Part shown: piece after piece, positions 18,322 to 27,759 of the stretch
Layout: the number at the start of each line of letters is the position of its first letter
Numbering within the stretch: position 1 is the first letter of the stretch
Origin: Bacillus thuringiensis
GTDB lineage: Bacteria; Bacillota; Bacilli; Bacillales; Bacillaceae_G
NCBI RefSeq assembly: GCF_001182785.1
Contig: NZ_CP012099.1
Location: 3,904,501-3,968,500 of the forward strand
Reading direction: 5' to 3'
Length of the DNA: 64,000 bases
The notes under the pieces: model-generated
What the model saw: only the letters and a program-made list of their open reading frames with translations
Told to the model about the DNA's origin: nothing
The model's database searches: none
Made by a program: the position numbers and the translations under genes

Positions 18322-19464
18322 TTACTTCCCTTCCTTCATATGAATTCCTAAACGAACCGTATCATATACATGTAAATCTTCATTCATCACAACAAAGTCT
18401 GCATCTTTTCCTACCGATAATGCACCTTTATTATTTAATCCAAACTCTTCTGCTTGGTTAACTGATGTCATCAGTACTGCATCTTCGATTGAACAACCTG
18501 TAAATTCAATTACATTTCGGAAAGCTTGATCCATTTTTAGAATACTACCAGCTAACGTTCCATCTTCTAATCGAGCACTACCATCTTTTACATGTACTGG
18601 CTGTCCGCCAAGCTCATATAATCCATCTTCAAGACCTTTTGCGCGCATTGCGTCAGTAATAACACTTACTTTTTTCGGTCCTTTTAACTTATATGCTAAT
18701 TTCACCATATCAGGGTGAATATGAATACCATCTGTAATTACTTCAACCATTACATCTGGATTTAATAACACATGACCAACAACTCCTGGCTCACGGTGAT
18801 GTAATCCACGCATTTGATTGTATAAATGTGTCGCATGTGTAATCTTTCTATTTTTTAGTTGCGCATCAATTGCATCTGTATGCCCCATTGTGCCAACTAC
18901 ACCAGTTTCAGCAAGATATTGTTCAAACTCTAATGCTCCCTCTTCTTCTGGTGCATATGTTACTAATTTAATTAAATTCCCACTTGCTTCTTGCCATTGT
19001 TTAAATTGCTCAATATTTGCAGGAACGATATGTTCAAGTGGTTGTGCACCTGCACGTTTCTTTGAAACATAAGGTCCTTCTAAGTGAATATATTCGAAAT
19101 GTGCTCCTTTTTCTTTTGCTTCTTTCGCAGCGGTTAGCGCTGCTTCAATTGCCTCTGGAGCTTGTGTCATTGTTGTTGGGAAGTAAGTTGTAACCCCTTC
19201 TTTTAACATTTCTTTACCTAGAGTTACTAACCCATCGCTATTTGCATCCATCGCATCAATATCGTATCCACCATGAATATGAACATCGATCATACCTGGA
19301 ATTACAATCTTCCCTGTAGCATCAAAAACAGTTTCATTTTCTTGTGGTACATATTGAGCCATCAAACCAATTTCTTTAATGGTTTCTGCGTAACGGATAA
19401 ATCCGTTTTCCACTATTTCTTGACCTGTGTAAATTTTGGCATTGATGACAATTTGCGTTTTCAT
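18322..19464 (-). CDS. nagA: N-acetylglucosamine-6-phosphate deacetylase
   Basis: 380 residues from the ATG at 19464; an ATG two codons earlier (19470) is also possible but too close to AAAGGA. Amidohydrolase fold: PGMIDVHIHGGYD metal motif, HLEGPY, MGHTDA, ATHLYNQMRG, and catalytic DA in ITDAMRAKG. It removes acetate from GlcNAc-6-P and feeds NagB. First gene of the operon. Confidence 0.95.
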   Translation of the reverse strand: MKTQIVINAKIYTGQEIVENGFIRYAETIKEIGLMAQYVPQENETVFDATGKIVIPGMIDVHIHGGYDIDAMDANSDGLVTLGKEMLKEGVTTYFPTTMTQAPEAIEAALTAAKEAKEKGAHFEYIHLEGPYVSKKRAGAQPLEHIVPANIEQFKQWQEASGNLIKLVTYAPEEEGALEFEQYLAETGVVGTMGHTDAIDAQLKNRKITHATHLYNQMRGLHHREPGVVGHVLLNPDVMVEVITDGIHIHPDMVKLAYKLKGPKKVSVITDAMRAKGLEDGLYELGGQPVHVKDGSARLEDGTLAGSILKMDQAFRNVIEFTGCSIEDAVLMTSVNQAEEFGLNNKGALSVGKDADFVVMNEDLHVYDTVRLGIHMKEGK

Positions 19465-19525
19465 TTTCATCGATCCTTTCCCATGAAATACCTACTTGTT
19501 ATTATTACCTTATTCGCCTAGTTCC

Positions 19526-19561
19526 ATCTTAATATATGCACGAGTAGTTGTCTATACATTC
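19526..19561 (-). promoter_or_regulatory. nagA promoter with NagR (dre) operator
   Basis: On the - strand GTATAGACAACT matches 12 bases of the B. subtilis NagR site ATTGGTATAGACAACT (as I remember it). The -35 TAGACA lies inside it and a TAAGAT -10 follows at a 17-bp spacing. Repressor binding would block polymerase directly. Confidence 0.72.
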
Positions 19562-19565
19562 TAAT

Positions 19566-19601
19566 GAAATTTCCTTTTTATTCAACAAAAAAGGAAATTT
19601 C
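19566..19601 (-). terminator. Inverted repeat between the ComEC-like gene and nagA
   Basis: GAAATTTCCTTTTT at 19566-19579 is mirrored by AAAAAAGGAAATTTC ending at 19601. No separate T run; it probably ends transcription of the upstream hydrolase gene. Confidence 0.55.
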
Positions 19602-19675
19602 TTACGTCCCTTATAATTATAATATATATTATTCATTTTTCCAAAAAGGGACAGTATCCACCTCTAATATAGAAA

Positions 19676-20578
19676 TCACTTCAACAATGGCATTAACCCG
19701 CTAGACTCTAACATAACATGTTCACCATCTGTTTCTATTTCTACTGTACGTTTATTCGTTCTATATACCATTATACCGTGCCTTTTTAAGCGTTTTACTA
19801 CACTTTGGTGAGGATGTCCATACGGATTACTACTCCCGTAAGACAGAATAGCAAACTGCGGCTCCACTTTTTTTATAAACGTTTCACTTGTTGAAGTATA
19901 CGAGCCGTGATGCCCCACTTTTAAAACATCTGCATGTACATCAAATTGTTTTAATATTTCATGTTCTGTCCTTACATCCGCGTCACCCATTAATAAAAAA
20001 TCCGCTTTTCCATATCGTACCTTTAAAACAATTGAGGATTCATTATTTTCATCTTTTGATTTCCCATTGTTTAATACCTGTATAGAAACATGTGGATCCA
20101 GCGGTATATATTGCCCTTCCTTTACTGAAACGAAAGGTATCCCTCTTTTTTTAATATTATTCCGATATGTATGATAAGTAAGAGAACTATATGTTTTTCC
20201 GCTATCTAATATAAGCGATACCGGCATTTGCTCTACAATTGGAATTAACCCCCCTATATGATCCATATCGGGATGCGTACTGACAATTACATCTAAATGA
20301 TTAATCCCTTTCTCAATTAATTTCTGAATAATAACCTCTCCTGCTTCATAAGGTCCACCATCAATTAACATTGTTTGTCCGTTTGGCATTATGATAAGTG
20401 TTGCATCACCTTGCCCCACTTTTAAAAAGCTCACTTTCATTTTACTAAGATGTTGCCGATGCATATGTAAAGGAGACGTAGTATGAATGGACATCATATA
20501 CCTTTTAGCTGATGCGCTATTTAAAGAAAAACATAATAAAACAGAAACTAATAGTAGAATAATCCGCATACCTCTCAT
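19676..20578 (-). CDS. Secreted metallo-beta-lactamase-fold hydrolase (ComEC C-terminal-like)
   Basis: 300 residues from the ATG at 20578; AAAGGAG is 8 bases upstream. A signal peptide (residues about 4-22, ending SASA) precedes an MBL fold with FLKVGQGDATLI, LIDGG, the metal motif THPDMDHIGG, LMGDAD and KVGHHGS. It resembles the soluble nuclease/phosphodiesterase module of ComEC without the channel. Exported, probably acts on nucleic acid or phosphodiester outside the cell; substrate unknown. Confidence 0.87.
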   Translation of the reverse strand: MRGMRIILLLVSVLLCFSLNSASAKRYMMSIHTTSPLHMHRQHLSKMKVSFLKVGQGDATLIIMPNGQTMLIDGGPYEAGEVIIQKLIEKGINHLDVIVSTHPDMDHIGGLIPIVEQMPVSLILDSGKTYSSLTYHTYRNNIKKRGIPFVSVKEGQYIPLDPHVSIQVLNNGKSKDENNESSIVLKVRYGKADFLLMGDADVRTEHEILKQFDVHADVLKVGHHGSYTSTSETFIKKVEPQFAILSYGSSNPYGHPHQSVVKRLKRHGIMVYRTNKRTVEIETDGEHVMLESSGLMPLLK

Positions 20579-20628
20579 AACTCGTCTCCTTTTTTCATTT
20601 AGTATGGCACTGTAAATAATTGATATAC

Positions 20629-20657
20629 AAAAAAAGCTTAGCAAAATGCTAAGCTTT
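20629..20657 (-). terminator. Terminator of scpB
   Basis: AAAGCTTAGCA and TGCTAAGCTTT stem with a T run on the - strand (plus-strand A run at 20629-20635), next to the scpB stop. Confidence 0.88.
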
Positions 20658-21229
20658 TATTTCGATATCTCTTGTAAGGAACCGAAGAATAAATCCGCTT
20701 CATTCATTTGTTCATTCTCTTCAGAAAGCGGCGGTAAATCATCTAATGTTTTCAATCCAAATGTGTCCAAAAATTCTTTTGTTGTTCCGTATAAAATAGG
20801 ACGCCCTGGTCCTTCTGCTCTTCCCATTTCTTTTATAAGTAAATGTGAAACCAACGTTTGTAACGCCTTATCGGTTTTAACTCCTCTAATCTCTTCCATT
20901 TCAGTCCTTGTGATTGGTTGACGATATGCAACAATCGCTAACGTTTCGAGGGCAGCTTGTGAGAGTGAAGCAGCTGTTGGTGTATCTATTAATTTTTGAT
21001 AATATGAAGCATGTTCTTTCTTTGTAGCAAAACGATATACTTTTGCATACTGTACAATTTGCAAACCACGGTTTGCACCTTCACATTCTTGTTGCATTTC
21101 TTCTAAAATATTAATTACTTCATTCATTTCAATTTCAAGAACTTTCGCTATTTGTTCTGGATAAATCCCTTCATCACCAGAAACAAATAAAAGGCCTTCA
21201 ATAATTGACTTTTGTTCTTTCCTATCCAT
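20657..21229 (-). CDS. scpB: Segregation and condensation protein B
   Basis: 190 residues, the usual size. Two winged-helix domains; conserved [22 protein letters not shown] and GRPILYGTT are diagnostic. ScpB dimers bind ScpA and the SMC complex in chromosome segregation. It is separated from scpA by a 158-bp gap that contains a hairpin with a T run, so co-transcription may be partial. Confidence 0.97.
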   Translation of the reverse strand: MDRKEQKSIIEGLLFVSGDEGIYPEQIAKVLEIEMNEVINILEEMQQECEGANRGLQIVQYAKVYRFATKKEHASYYQKLIDTPTAASLSQAALETLAIVAYRQPITRTEMEEIRGVKTDKALQTLVSHLLIKEMGRAEGPGRPILYGTTKEFLDTFGLKTLDDLPPLSEENEQMNEADLFFGSLQEISK

Positions 21230-21272
21230 TTCACGAGCTCCTTCCTTCTATTTTCCCATAAAAATACACATC

Positions 21273-21304
21273 AAAAAACCGAATCACAATCAATGCGTTC
21301 GGTT
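21273..21304 (-). terminator. Terminator-like hairpin between scpA and scpB
   Basis: On the - strand AACCGAA, a 14-nt loop and TTCGGTTTTTTG. It lies after the scpA stop (21388) and before the scpB start (21229). Confidence 0.7.
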
Positions 21305-21387
21305 CAATATTTTTTCTCTTGTTCCAAACGATACATTAAACCATAGCATGAAATAAAGTGTTTCTATCCCAATTTCACATACTTGCT

Positions 21388-22131
21388 CTATGCAGATTTA
21401 TTAGAGCTTGATACGAAAATTTCATCAAAATTATGTTCTTGCTCAATTATGATTTGTTGATTTTTCATAAGTTCCAGAACTGCTAAAAATGTTACAACCA
21501 TTATTTCACGTTCATCATCAACAAACAAATCATAAAAACTTTGGCGACCACCCTTTATTTTTAACTGCTTTAAAATATCAGTCATTCGCTGTTCAATTGG
21601 TATTTCTTGACGAGTAATACGTGTTGTTACAGGTTTCTTTGCCTTTTTACGGCGCATTAATTTTTGAAATGCCGCTAGCATATCATATAACGTAACATCA
21701 AGAGGCAAGTTTGTCTCTTCTTCTTGTTGCAACGATGTAAAGTCAATTGGTGGACGTGTATATAGCTGTGCTCTTTCTTGTTCTCTTTCTTTTAACTCAG
21801 TAGCAACTTGCTTATATTTCTTATATTCAATTAACCTCTCCATCAATTCTTGACGAGGATCATCTATAAAATCATCACCGTTATCAAGTACATCTTCTTC
21901 ATGTTTCGGCAACAACATTTTACTTTTAATTTGTAATAACGTTGCGGCCATTACTAAATACTCACTTGCAACATCTAATTGAAGTTCTTTCATCGTATGC
22001 ACATAAGATAAATATTGCTCTGTAATATCCGCTACAGGAATATTATATATATCAATTTCATAACGATGTATTAAATGTAACAATAGATCTAAAGGCCCTT
22101 CAAAAGCCTCTACTTTAAAATTATATTGCAC
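21388..22131 (-). CDS. scpA: Segregation and condensation protein A (kleisin)
   Basis: 247 residues from a GTG at 22131, preceded by GGTGGGA at 8 bases; the residue after it starts [20 protein letters not shown], the universal ScpA N-terminus. The conserved [14 protein letters not shown] follows, with a C-terminal winged helix ([15 protein letters not shown]). It bridges the SMC heads together with ScpB. An upstream ATG in frame lacks a ribosome site. Confidence 0.96.
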   Translation of the reverse strand: MQYNFKVEAFEGPLDLLLHLIHRYEIDIYNIPVADITEQYLSYVHTMKELQLDVASEYLVMAATLLQIKSKMLLPKHEEDVLDNGDDFIDDPRQELMERLIEYKKYKQVATELKEREQERAQLYTRPPIDFTSLQQEEETNLPLDVTLYDMLAAFQKLMRRKKAKKPVTTRITRQEIPIEQRMTDILKQLKIKGGRQSFYDLFVDDEREIMVVTFLAVLELMKNQQIIIEQEHNFDEIFVSSSNKSA

Positions 22132-22300
22132 AAAGCATCCCACCACATTTTTTCTATAACAACATAAGTATAGAGCATACTCATGTTCTATCCAACCTTT
22201 TTAAGAAATTTAATTAAAAATAGACCGATGCCTATGTCATCATGCCCACCACTTCATATGATAACAGTGTAGTAAGAACAATGTAGGAGGTCAAAAAACT

Positions 22301-22396
22301 ATGGGTCACGTTGATTGTGGTTTTAGCGGTGGGTTCGCATTACTTGTTGTACTGTTTATTTTACTAATTATTGTAGGAGCAGCTTGCTTCTGCTAA
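22301..22396 (+). CDS. YjcZ-family sporulation peptide (31 aa)
   Basis: Thirty-one residues: a short polar start with a Cys and Gly-rich turn (GHVDCGFSGG), then one hydrophobic helix (LLVVLFILLIIVGAA) and a Cys-containing end. That layout matches the YjcZ family of tiny Bacillus sporulation proteins. AGGAGG lies 10 bases before the ATG, and a strong hairpin follows the stop. CATATGATA at 22255-22263 resembles a mother-cell sigma -10 (CATANNNTA), but I see no convincing -35. Confidence 0.85.
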   Translation: MGHVDCGFSGGFALLVVLFILLIIVGAACFC

Positions 22397-22446
22397 TATG
22401 AACAATAACGGCTAGGGGGAAATCTCCTAGTCGTTTATTGTTCATA
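22397..22446 (+). terminator. Terminator of the yjcZ-like gene
   Basis: ATGAACAATAA is mirrored by TTATTGTTCAT, with an inner GGCTAGG/CCTAGTC stem. Confidence 0.85.
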
Positions 22447-22495
22447 TTTCTATGATACACTTATATGTATAACCATTAGATAGGGGCGAGAAAAC

Positions 22496-23014
22496 ATGTA
22501 TCCTACCGAATACATACAATTTTTAATTCATTTCCAAGGAGATTACGACTATTTTGAATGCCACGAAATACTAGAAGAGTACTGGAAGACAAAACCAAGA
22601 GGAAATCGTGACCATTACTTAGTGGGTCTCATTCAAATTGCAGTTTCTTTGTACCACCAAAGGCGTGCTAACTGGAATGGCTCCACAAAAATGATGAAAA
22701 GCGCAATCACAATTTTAGAAAAAAGCAGTGTGCCTTTACAACGTTTAGGAATTAATCAAGTACAACTTCTTTTCTTGCTCAATGAAAGATTGCAATCTAT
22801 CCATAAAAAAGAACGTTTTGTACCTTTATTTTTACCCTTATCAGATCCATCGTTAGAGAAGCAGTGTATAGAGTTATGTCAAAAACAAAACCTCTCTTGG
22901 AAAGACTTGAATGCTATCCCAGGTGAATATATTATACACAAGCATACTTTGCGTGATCGCACAGAGGTCATTACTGAACGAAACGAACAATTACAAAAAA
23001 GAAAGCAGAGATAA
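22496..23014 (+). CDS. ypuF: DUF309 family protein (YpuF-like)
   Basis: 172 residues. The DUF309 signature FNxxxYFECHEILEEYWK appears as YDYFECHEILEEYWK near residue 19-33, with HYLVGLIQIAVSLYHQRRAN after it. Helical, cytoplasmic, function not known. B. subtilis has the same gene next to scpA. RBS GGGGCGAG before ATG. Convergent with ribT; an imperfect hairpin overlaps its stop. Confidence 0.88.
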   Translation: MYPTEYIQFLIHFQGDYDYFECHEILEEYWKTKPRGNRDHYLVGLIQIAVSLYHQRRANWNGSTKMMKSAITILEKSSVPLQRLGINQVQLLFLLNERLQSIHKKERFVPLFLPLSDPSLEKQCIELCQKQNLSWKDLNAIPGEYIIHKHTLRDRTEVITERNEQLQKRKQR

Positions 23015-23034
23015 TAAACTACTTATCCCTGCTC

Positions 23035-23403
23035 TCACGAATGTATATTTTGTTCTAGCCCTTTACATTTTTCGCAAAAACTTGCTGTTTGCTCATTTCC
23101 GCAAATTGTAAACTCAAGAAATTTACTCTTTAACTCTTGAACCATCTTCGTTCCAATCCCCACATGACGATGAGACGGATTTACACTTAAATGCTGAATT
23201 TCTAATACTTGATTCTCTTTTTTTACAATCCCCATTATTCCAACAAAATCTTCATTTTGTTTCCACAAATACAATTGCCAATCATCTTTTGCTTCATATT
23301 CTTTCATTGTCAATTGTAATGTTTTTACATCTTTTTCAGTTGGCATAAACGAAAGAAGCCCCATTGCAATTTTTTCATAACTTTTTTTAAAACGAATTAA
23401 CAT
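23035..23403 (-). CDS. ribT: GNAT acetyltransferase RibT
   Basis: 122 residues, the RibT length. N-terminus MLIRFKKSYEKIAMGLLSFM and the acetyl-CoA loop HLSVNPSHRHVGIGTKMV match B. subtilis RibT. In B. subtilis ribT is the last gene of the riboflavin operon, but its acetylation target is unknown. Here it is not in a rib operon: it stands alone, 40 kb from the FMN riboswitch at 63.7 kb. Confidence 0.9.
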   Translation of the reverse strand: MLIRFKKSYEKIAMGLLSFMPTEKDVKTLQLTMKEYEAKDDWQLYLWKQNEDFVGIMGIVKKENQVLEIQHLSVNPSHRHVGIGTKMVQELKSKFLEFTICGNEQTASFCEKCKGLEQNIHS

Positions 23404-23861
23404 AACCCTTATCCCTTCTTACAAAAGTTACAAACTAGTAATCCCCTCAATCACTCTTTTCATATCACATTCATTTTACAATATTTTCAACAGAGTGAGA
23501 AGAGTCTAAAACAACTTGATAATCATACAAAGCGAAAAGAAGAAAGTCAAATCTATGTTTCAGCACTATTCTTTTAATAAATAGAGTTAAAAAAATAAAA
23601 TTTTATATGGAATGAAAAGAAACATATCATTCAACATCACTTCATTAATAGTTACCCTAAAACAGCACAATTCTAGCACAATTAATATAACAAAAAATAT
23701 TTGTTGAAACATATAATGTATTGTATTCTATGTAATTTGTTAAAGGTTTGTTCTCACAAGCAATATATTTTAGCAACAATACTACTTGTATGATGCTGTT
23801 GAAGAAGTACTCAATCTCATTAAAAATAAAAAAGAGAGCAAAAGCTCTCTTTTTCCTTACC
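23404..23861. other. 458-bp AT-rich gap between ribT and ppiB
   Basis: I see the ppiB terminator at its right end and the ribT upstream region at its left. No RNA motif or ORF with a ribosome site is recognisable in the remaining 400 bp. Confidence 0.6.
23827..23856 (-). terminator. Terminator of ppiB
   Basis: AAAGAGAGC, AAAA loop region, GCTCTCTTTTT; the T run on the - strand is given by the plus-strand A run before 23833. Confidence 0.88.
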
Positions 23862-24299
23862 TTATTCTTCCCAAACTTTAACTTCTTTCATTACATCGCC
23901 TTGACGCATTTTTAATACTGTTTCAATACCGCTTGTTGCTTTACCAAATACAGTATGAACGCCATCTAAATGTGGCTGTGGCTCATGAACAACAAAGAAT
24001 TGGCTACCGCCTGTGTTACGGCCAGCGTGAGCCATAGAAAGTGATCCTACAAGGTGTCTATGAGGGTTTCCATCAGTTTCACATGGAATAGAGTAACCTG
24101 GACCACCAGCACCTGTACCTGTTGGGTCTCCACCTTGGCTTACGAAGCCAGGAATAACACGGTGGAATGTAACACCGTCATAAAATCCTTGCTCTGCTAA
24201 TTTTTTAAAGTTTTCTACTGTTTTTGGCGCTTCTTCTGGGAAAAATTCCAATTCGATTTTTTCACCGTTTTCCATTAATATGTATCCTAAAGTTTTCAT
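23862..24299 (-). CDS. ppiB: Peptidyl-prolyl cis-trans isomerase B (cyclophilin)
   Basis: 145 residues, single cyclophilin domain. [25 protein letters not shown] (catalytic Arg and Phe), [16 protein letters not shown] and [10 protein letters not shown] are the family motifs. Cytosolic, no signal peptide. RBS GAAAGGAG before ATG. Divergent from ypuA, as in B. subtilis. Confidence 0.97.
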   Translation of the reverse strand: MKTLGYILMENGEKIELEFFPEEAPKTVENFKKLAEQGFYDGVTFHRVIPGFVSQGGDPTGTGAGGPGYSIPCETDGNPHRHLVGSLSMAHAGRNTGGSQFFVVHEPQPHLDGVHTVFGKATSGIETVLKMRQGDVMKEVKVWEE

Positions 24300-24411
24300 A
24301 TGTATATGTCTCCTTTCAACTATCTCAGCACTATATTACCACATTCATGACTAGAAACAAAAAGAATCCGACAATCTAGATACTTCTTTTTTGAAATGTG
24401 GAAAAAGCTAG

Positions 24412-24439
24412 GTGACAAATAAGAAATATATACTATAAT
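24412..24439 (+). promoter_or_regulatory. Sigma-A promoter of ypuA
   Basis: GTGACA (24412-24417), 16-bp spacer, TATAAT (24434-24439). Confidence 0.65.
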
Positions 24440-24486
24440 AACTTTGTTGCCCGAAAATTTTAGAAAGAGAAAGGGAGCGGTTTTTC

Positions 24487-25353
24487 GTGAAAACGAAATT
24501 ATTAGCTCTGCTATTAGCTGTAACGGTATTTATGATGCCAACAGCTTCATTTGCAGACATCATCGAGGGAGAATCAATTGTTACACTAGGAGAGAACTTA
24601 TCCGAACAACAAAAACAAGATCTGTTAAAAGAAATGAAAGCACCGAAAGATGCTACAATTATTACTGTATCTAATGCGGAAGAACATAAATTTCTAGAAG
24701 GCATTGTTCCAAAAGCACAAATTGGTACGAGAGCAATTTCTTCTTCTATGATTACATACACAAAACCAGGATCTGGTCTTATTGTACGATCAAAGAACAT
24801 TAACTGGGTAACAGATGCAATGTACACTAACGCTTTGATTACAGCAGGTGTAAAAGATGCAGAAATTCAAATTACTGCACCTTTTAAAGTTTCAGGAACT
24901 GCAGCTTTAACTGGATTAATGAAAGCATATGAAACAGCTTCCAATAAACCAATTCCGGAAGAAGTTAAAAAAGTAGCGAATGAAGAAATGGTACAAACAG
25001 CCCAGCTTGGTGATAAAATTGGTGAAGAAAAAGCAGTTCAACTTGTTGCAAAAATTAAAGAAGAAATTGCAAAAGAACAGCCAAAAACAACAGAAGATTT
25101 ACGTTCATTAATAAAGAAAATTGCGGATCAACTCGGCATTACATTAACAGATGAACAGTTAGATAACTTAGTAGCGTTATTTGATAAAATGAAAAATCTT
25201 AATATCGATTGGAATCAAGTTGGTAGTCAATTAAACAAAGCAAAAGAACACGTTTCTGCCTTTTTAGGATCTGAAGAAGGACAAAGTTTTCTAGATAAAG
25301 TGAAAGATTTCTTCTCAAGTATCATTGATTTTGTTAAATCTTTATTCAAGTAA
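24487..25353 (+). CDS. ypuA: Secreted DUF1002 protein (YpuA-like)
   Basis: 288 residues from a GTG at 24487 preceded by AAAGGGAG. A signal peptide (residues 1-23, ending SFAD) precedes the DUF1002 domain (SIVTLGENLSEQQKQ to about 160), and a helical C-terminal half rich in Lys and Glu follows. In B. subtilis ypuA belongs to the cell-envelope stress (sigma-M) regulon; here I see only a sigma-A-like promoter. Function unknown. Confidence 0.88.
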   Translation: MKTKLLALLLAVTVFMMPTASFADIIEGESIVTLGENLSEQQKQDLLKEMKAPKDATIITVSNAEEHKFLEGIVPKAQIGTRAISSSMITYTKPGSGLIVRSKNINWVTDAMYTNALITAGVKDAEIQITAPFKVSGTAALTGLMKAYETASNKPIPEEVKKVANEEMVQTAQLGDKIGEEKAVQLVAKIKEEIAKEQPKTTEDLRSLIKKIADQLGITLTDEQLDNLVALFDKMKNLNIDWNQVGSQLNKAKEHVSAFLGSEEGQSFLDKVKDFFSSIIDFVKSLFK

Positions 25354-25387
25354 AAAAGAAGCCCGCCAGTGACGGGCTTCTTTTTTA
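25353..25387. terminator. Bidirectional terminator
   Basis: AAGAAGCCCG and CGGGCTTCTT stem with A run before and T run after, between converging ypuA and the HAD gene. Confidence 0.92.
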
Positions 25388-26170
25388 TACAAGTAACGGT
25401 AATTTCATAACAGCCTCTTCAACCGAACGCACTATATGATTTGCTTTCTCCTTTACATATGGATGGGCATGATGAAGAGTAAATGAATGCGGGGTTACTT
25501 CAAACATAGAAATATCATTGAAAGAATCTCCAATACAAGCAACTTCATTTGCTTCAATTTGCAAATGGTCCATTAGTCGCTTTAGAGCACTCCCCTTACT
25601 CACGCCTCTTGGCATAATATCAACATAGCGTTTACCTGATATAAAAACTTCCGCTTCGCCTTGAAACGTATCTCGTAGCTCTTGATCTAGCGTCACAATT
25701 TTCTCTTCTTCTCCAAAAACAAACAATTTTGCAGGGTGTACAGTCTTACCAAACTCTTCTTCTAACGCTTCAATTTCAGCGATATGCACGCCCATATACG
25801 CTTCAAAATTATGGTGATGCTCATTTTTCCTTTTTGTATATCGCTGCTCATTTGCACAAACAATATCCGCTAGTCCTTTTTTATGTATATATCGATATAT
25901 TTCCTGGGCAACCGTATTTTCAAAACTCGATTCATGAAATAAATTCCCATCCGGAAGTAACATTGTTGCTCCATTTAAGCCAGTTGTGTAATACGGGAAT
26001 GAAAACCTTTTTACAACTTCATCAATTCTGTGTGTAAAGCGGCCAGAGGCAAAACAAATATTTGTCCCTTTCTCAGCTAACCAACACAGCGCACGCTCAT
26101 CTTCTTTTTGCATATGATTCACATCGTAAACGAGCGTGTCATCTAAATCACTTACAAATAATTTAATCAT
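25385..26170 (-). CDS. Cof-type HAD-IIB phosphatase
   Basis: 261 residues from the ATG at 26170 (MIKLFVSDLDDTL); AAGGGGAAGAGG precedes it. Motif I DLDDT, SGR, then PRGVSKGSALKRL and GDSFNDISMFEV. It shares layout with the protein at 15988 but differs in motif I (DLDDT versus DIDGT). Sugar- or coenzyme-phosphate phosphatase by family; substrate unknown. Confidence 0.9.
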   Translation of the reverse strand: MIKLFVSDLDDTLVYDVNHMQKEDERALCWLAEKGTNICFASGRFTHRIDEVVKRFSFPYYTTGLNGATMLLPDGNLFHESSFENTVAQEIYRYIHKKGLADIVCANEQRYTKRKNEHHHNFEAYMGVHIAEIEALEEEFGKTVHPAKLFVFGEEEKIVTLDQELRDTFQGEAEVFISGKRYVDIMPRGVSKGSALKRLMDHLQIEANEVACIGDSFNDISMFEVTPHSFTLHHAHPYVKEKANHIVRSVEEAVMKLPLLV

Positions 26171-26256
26171 GTCCTCTTCCCCTTCCATACACAATATCTA
26201 CTCTAAGTGTACACAAAAAATGTTTGATTTTTGTTAAAAAACAATAAATTTTTACT

Positions 26257-26295
26257 AAAAAAAAATAAACGGGTGTATAATCCCGTTTATTTTTG
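26257..26295 (-). terminator. Terminator of the spoVA operon
   Basis: AAATAAACGGG (26263-26273) and CCCGTTTATTT (26282-26292), flanked by A and T runs; the spoVAF stop lies within the right arm. Confidence 0.9.
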
Positions 26296-27759
26296 TCTTT
26301 TTACATTTTGAGGTCTTACAATACTTGGTCGTACTTTTAAACTAGACATTGTTGGACGGAGTAAAATTTTTGTTAATGCGCCCCAATCAAATGGTAAAAA
26401 CGGCCATAAATAAGGTGTTTGTAAACTTTTTATAGACGTTAAAAATAAAATTAATATCGTCATACCAATTACAAATCCCATCTCATGGAAGAGACCTGTT
26501 AAAATAATAACAAACAATTTCCCAACCTTATTCCCTAATCCTAATTCATAACTCGGTGTTGCATATGCACCGATCATCGAAACCGCTACATACAAAATTA
26601 CTTCTGGCACAAACAAACCTACATCAATTGCAATTTGACCAATTAATATAGCGGAAATCAATCCTGCTGCAGATGATAGCGGCGTTGGAGTATGAATGGC
26701 TGCCATCCTTAAAAACTCAAGTCCGACCTCTGCCATTAACACCTGTAATAAAATTGGTAAATGCGTCATCTTAGTCGGTCCAATAAAAGCAAGATTTGCT
26801 GGCAAAAGAGTTGGATCAAATACAAACACTAACCAAAATGGTAATAAAAATAACGAGAATATAACACCTAAAAAGCGCACCCAGCGTAAAAATGTACCGA
26901 CAGCTGGATTTTGCCTAAACTCTTCTGCATGCTGTAAATGATGAAAATATGTTGTCGGTGTAATCATAGCACTTGGTGATGTGTCAACGAGTACTAACAC
27001 ATGTCCTTCTAGTAGATGATTTGCTGCTACATCTGGTCTTTCTGTGTATCGAATAAGCGGGAAGGGATTGTAACCTTGTTTCACTACAAATTCCTCTACC
27101 GTTTTATCCGCCATCGTAATCCCATCTACTTCAATGTTATTTAATTCTTGTTTTATAATCTTTACTAAATCTGGATTTGCAACATCTTGAACGTATGTAA
27201 TACAAATATCCGTTTGCGATCTATCTCCTACTCGAACCATTTCATTTCGAAGTCGTGGATCTCGAATTCTCCTACGAATTAACGCTGTATTTACAACGAT
27301 ATTTTCAACAAATCCATCCCTCGCACCGCGTACTACCTTTTCGGTATCTGGTTCTGTCGGTGTTCGCCCTGGATAACTACGAACATCGATCGCGAACGCT
27401 TCCGTTTCACCTTCCACAAATATCACGATGAGTCCTGATAATACTTGGAGCATTACCTCATCCATCGTTTTCACTTTACTTACTTGTTGATGGATTAAAC
27501 GATTCTCTAAAAGCTTCACTGTATCTTCTTCTACATCCCTTATCTCATTTGTATCCACAGCTTCTTCTAAAATAGGGATAATATAATTTGTATCACAAAG
27601 TCCGTTTACAAATAACACACCGATTTCTTTATTCAAAATTTGAAATTTACGAATGCCAACATCGTATGTAACACCTAGTCCAACTGTCTGCTTTAAATAA
27701 TTTTCATTGTCACTTATGAAAGTTGATATAGGGATATCCACTTTTTTAGGCTTCGTCAT
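26287..27759 (-). CDS. spoVAF: Spore germination-related protein SpoVAF
   Basis: 490 residues from the ATG at 27759, with AAAGGAG 9 bases upstream. A GerA-type soluble N-terminal region (with [12 protein letters not shown] and [19 protein letters not shown]) is followed by about five membrane helices. It belongs to the GerAA family and in B. subtilis supports germination with the SpoVA channel. It overlaps spoVAEa by 14 bp and ends the operon. Confidence 0.95.
   Translation of the reverse strand: MTKPKKVDIPISTFISDNENYLKQTVGLGVTYDVGIRKFQILNKEIGVLFVNGLCDTNYIIPILEEAVDTNEIRDVEEDTVKLLENRLIHQQVSKVKTMDEVMLQVLSGLIVIFVEGETEAFAIDVRSYPGRTPTEPDTEKVVRGARDGFVENIVVNTALIRRRIRDPRLRNEMVRVGDRSQTDICITYVQDVANPDLVKIIKQELNNIEVDGITMADKTVEEFVVKQGYNPFPLIRYTERPDVAANHLLEGHVLVLVDTSPSAMITPTTYFHHLQHAEEFRQNPAVGTFLRWVRFLGVIFSLFLLPFWLVFVFDPTLLPANLAFIGPTKMTHLPILLQVLMAEVGLEFLRMAAIHTPTPLSSAAGLISAILIGQIAIDVGLFVPEVILYVAVSMIGAYATPSYELGLGNKVGKLFVIILTGLFHEMGFVIGMTILILFLTSIKSLQTPYLWPFLPFDWGALTKILLRPTMSSLKVRPSIVRPQNVKRQK

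Noticed and set aside
23716..23793. 25-codon frame in the ribT-ppiB gap (MYCILCNLL...)
   Set aside because: No ribosome site before the ATG and no recognisable peptide pattern; it is within AT-rich spacer.
24408..24827. 139-aa frame antisense to ypuA
   Set aside because: No ribosome site; sequence lacks a domain pattern and ypuA is a well-supported secreted protein on the other strand.
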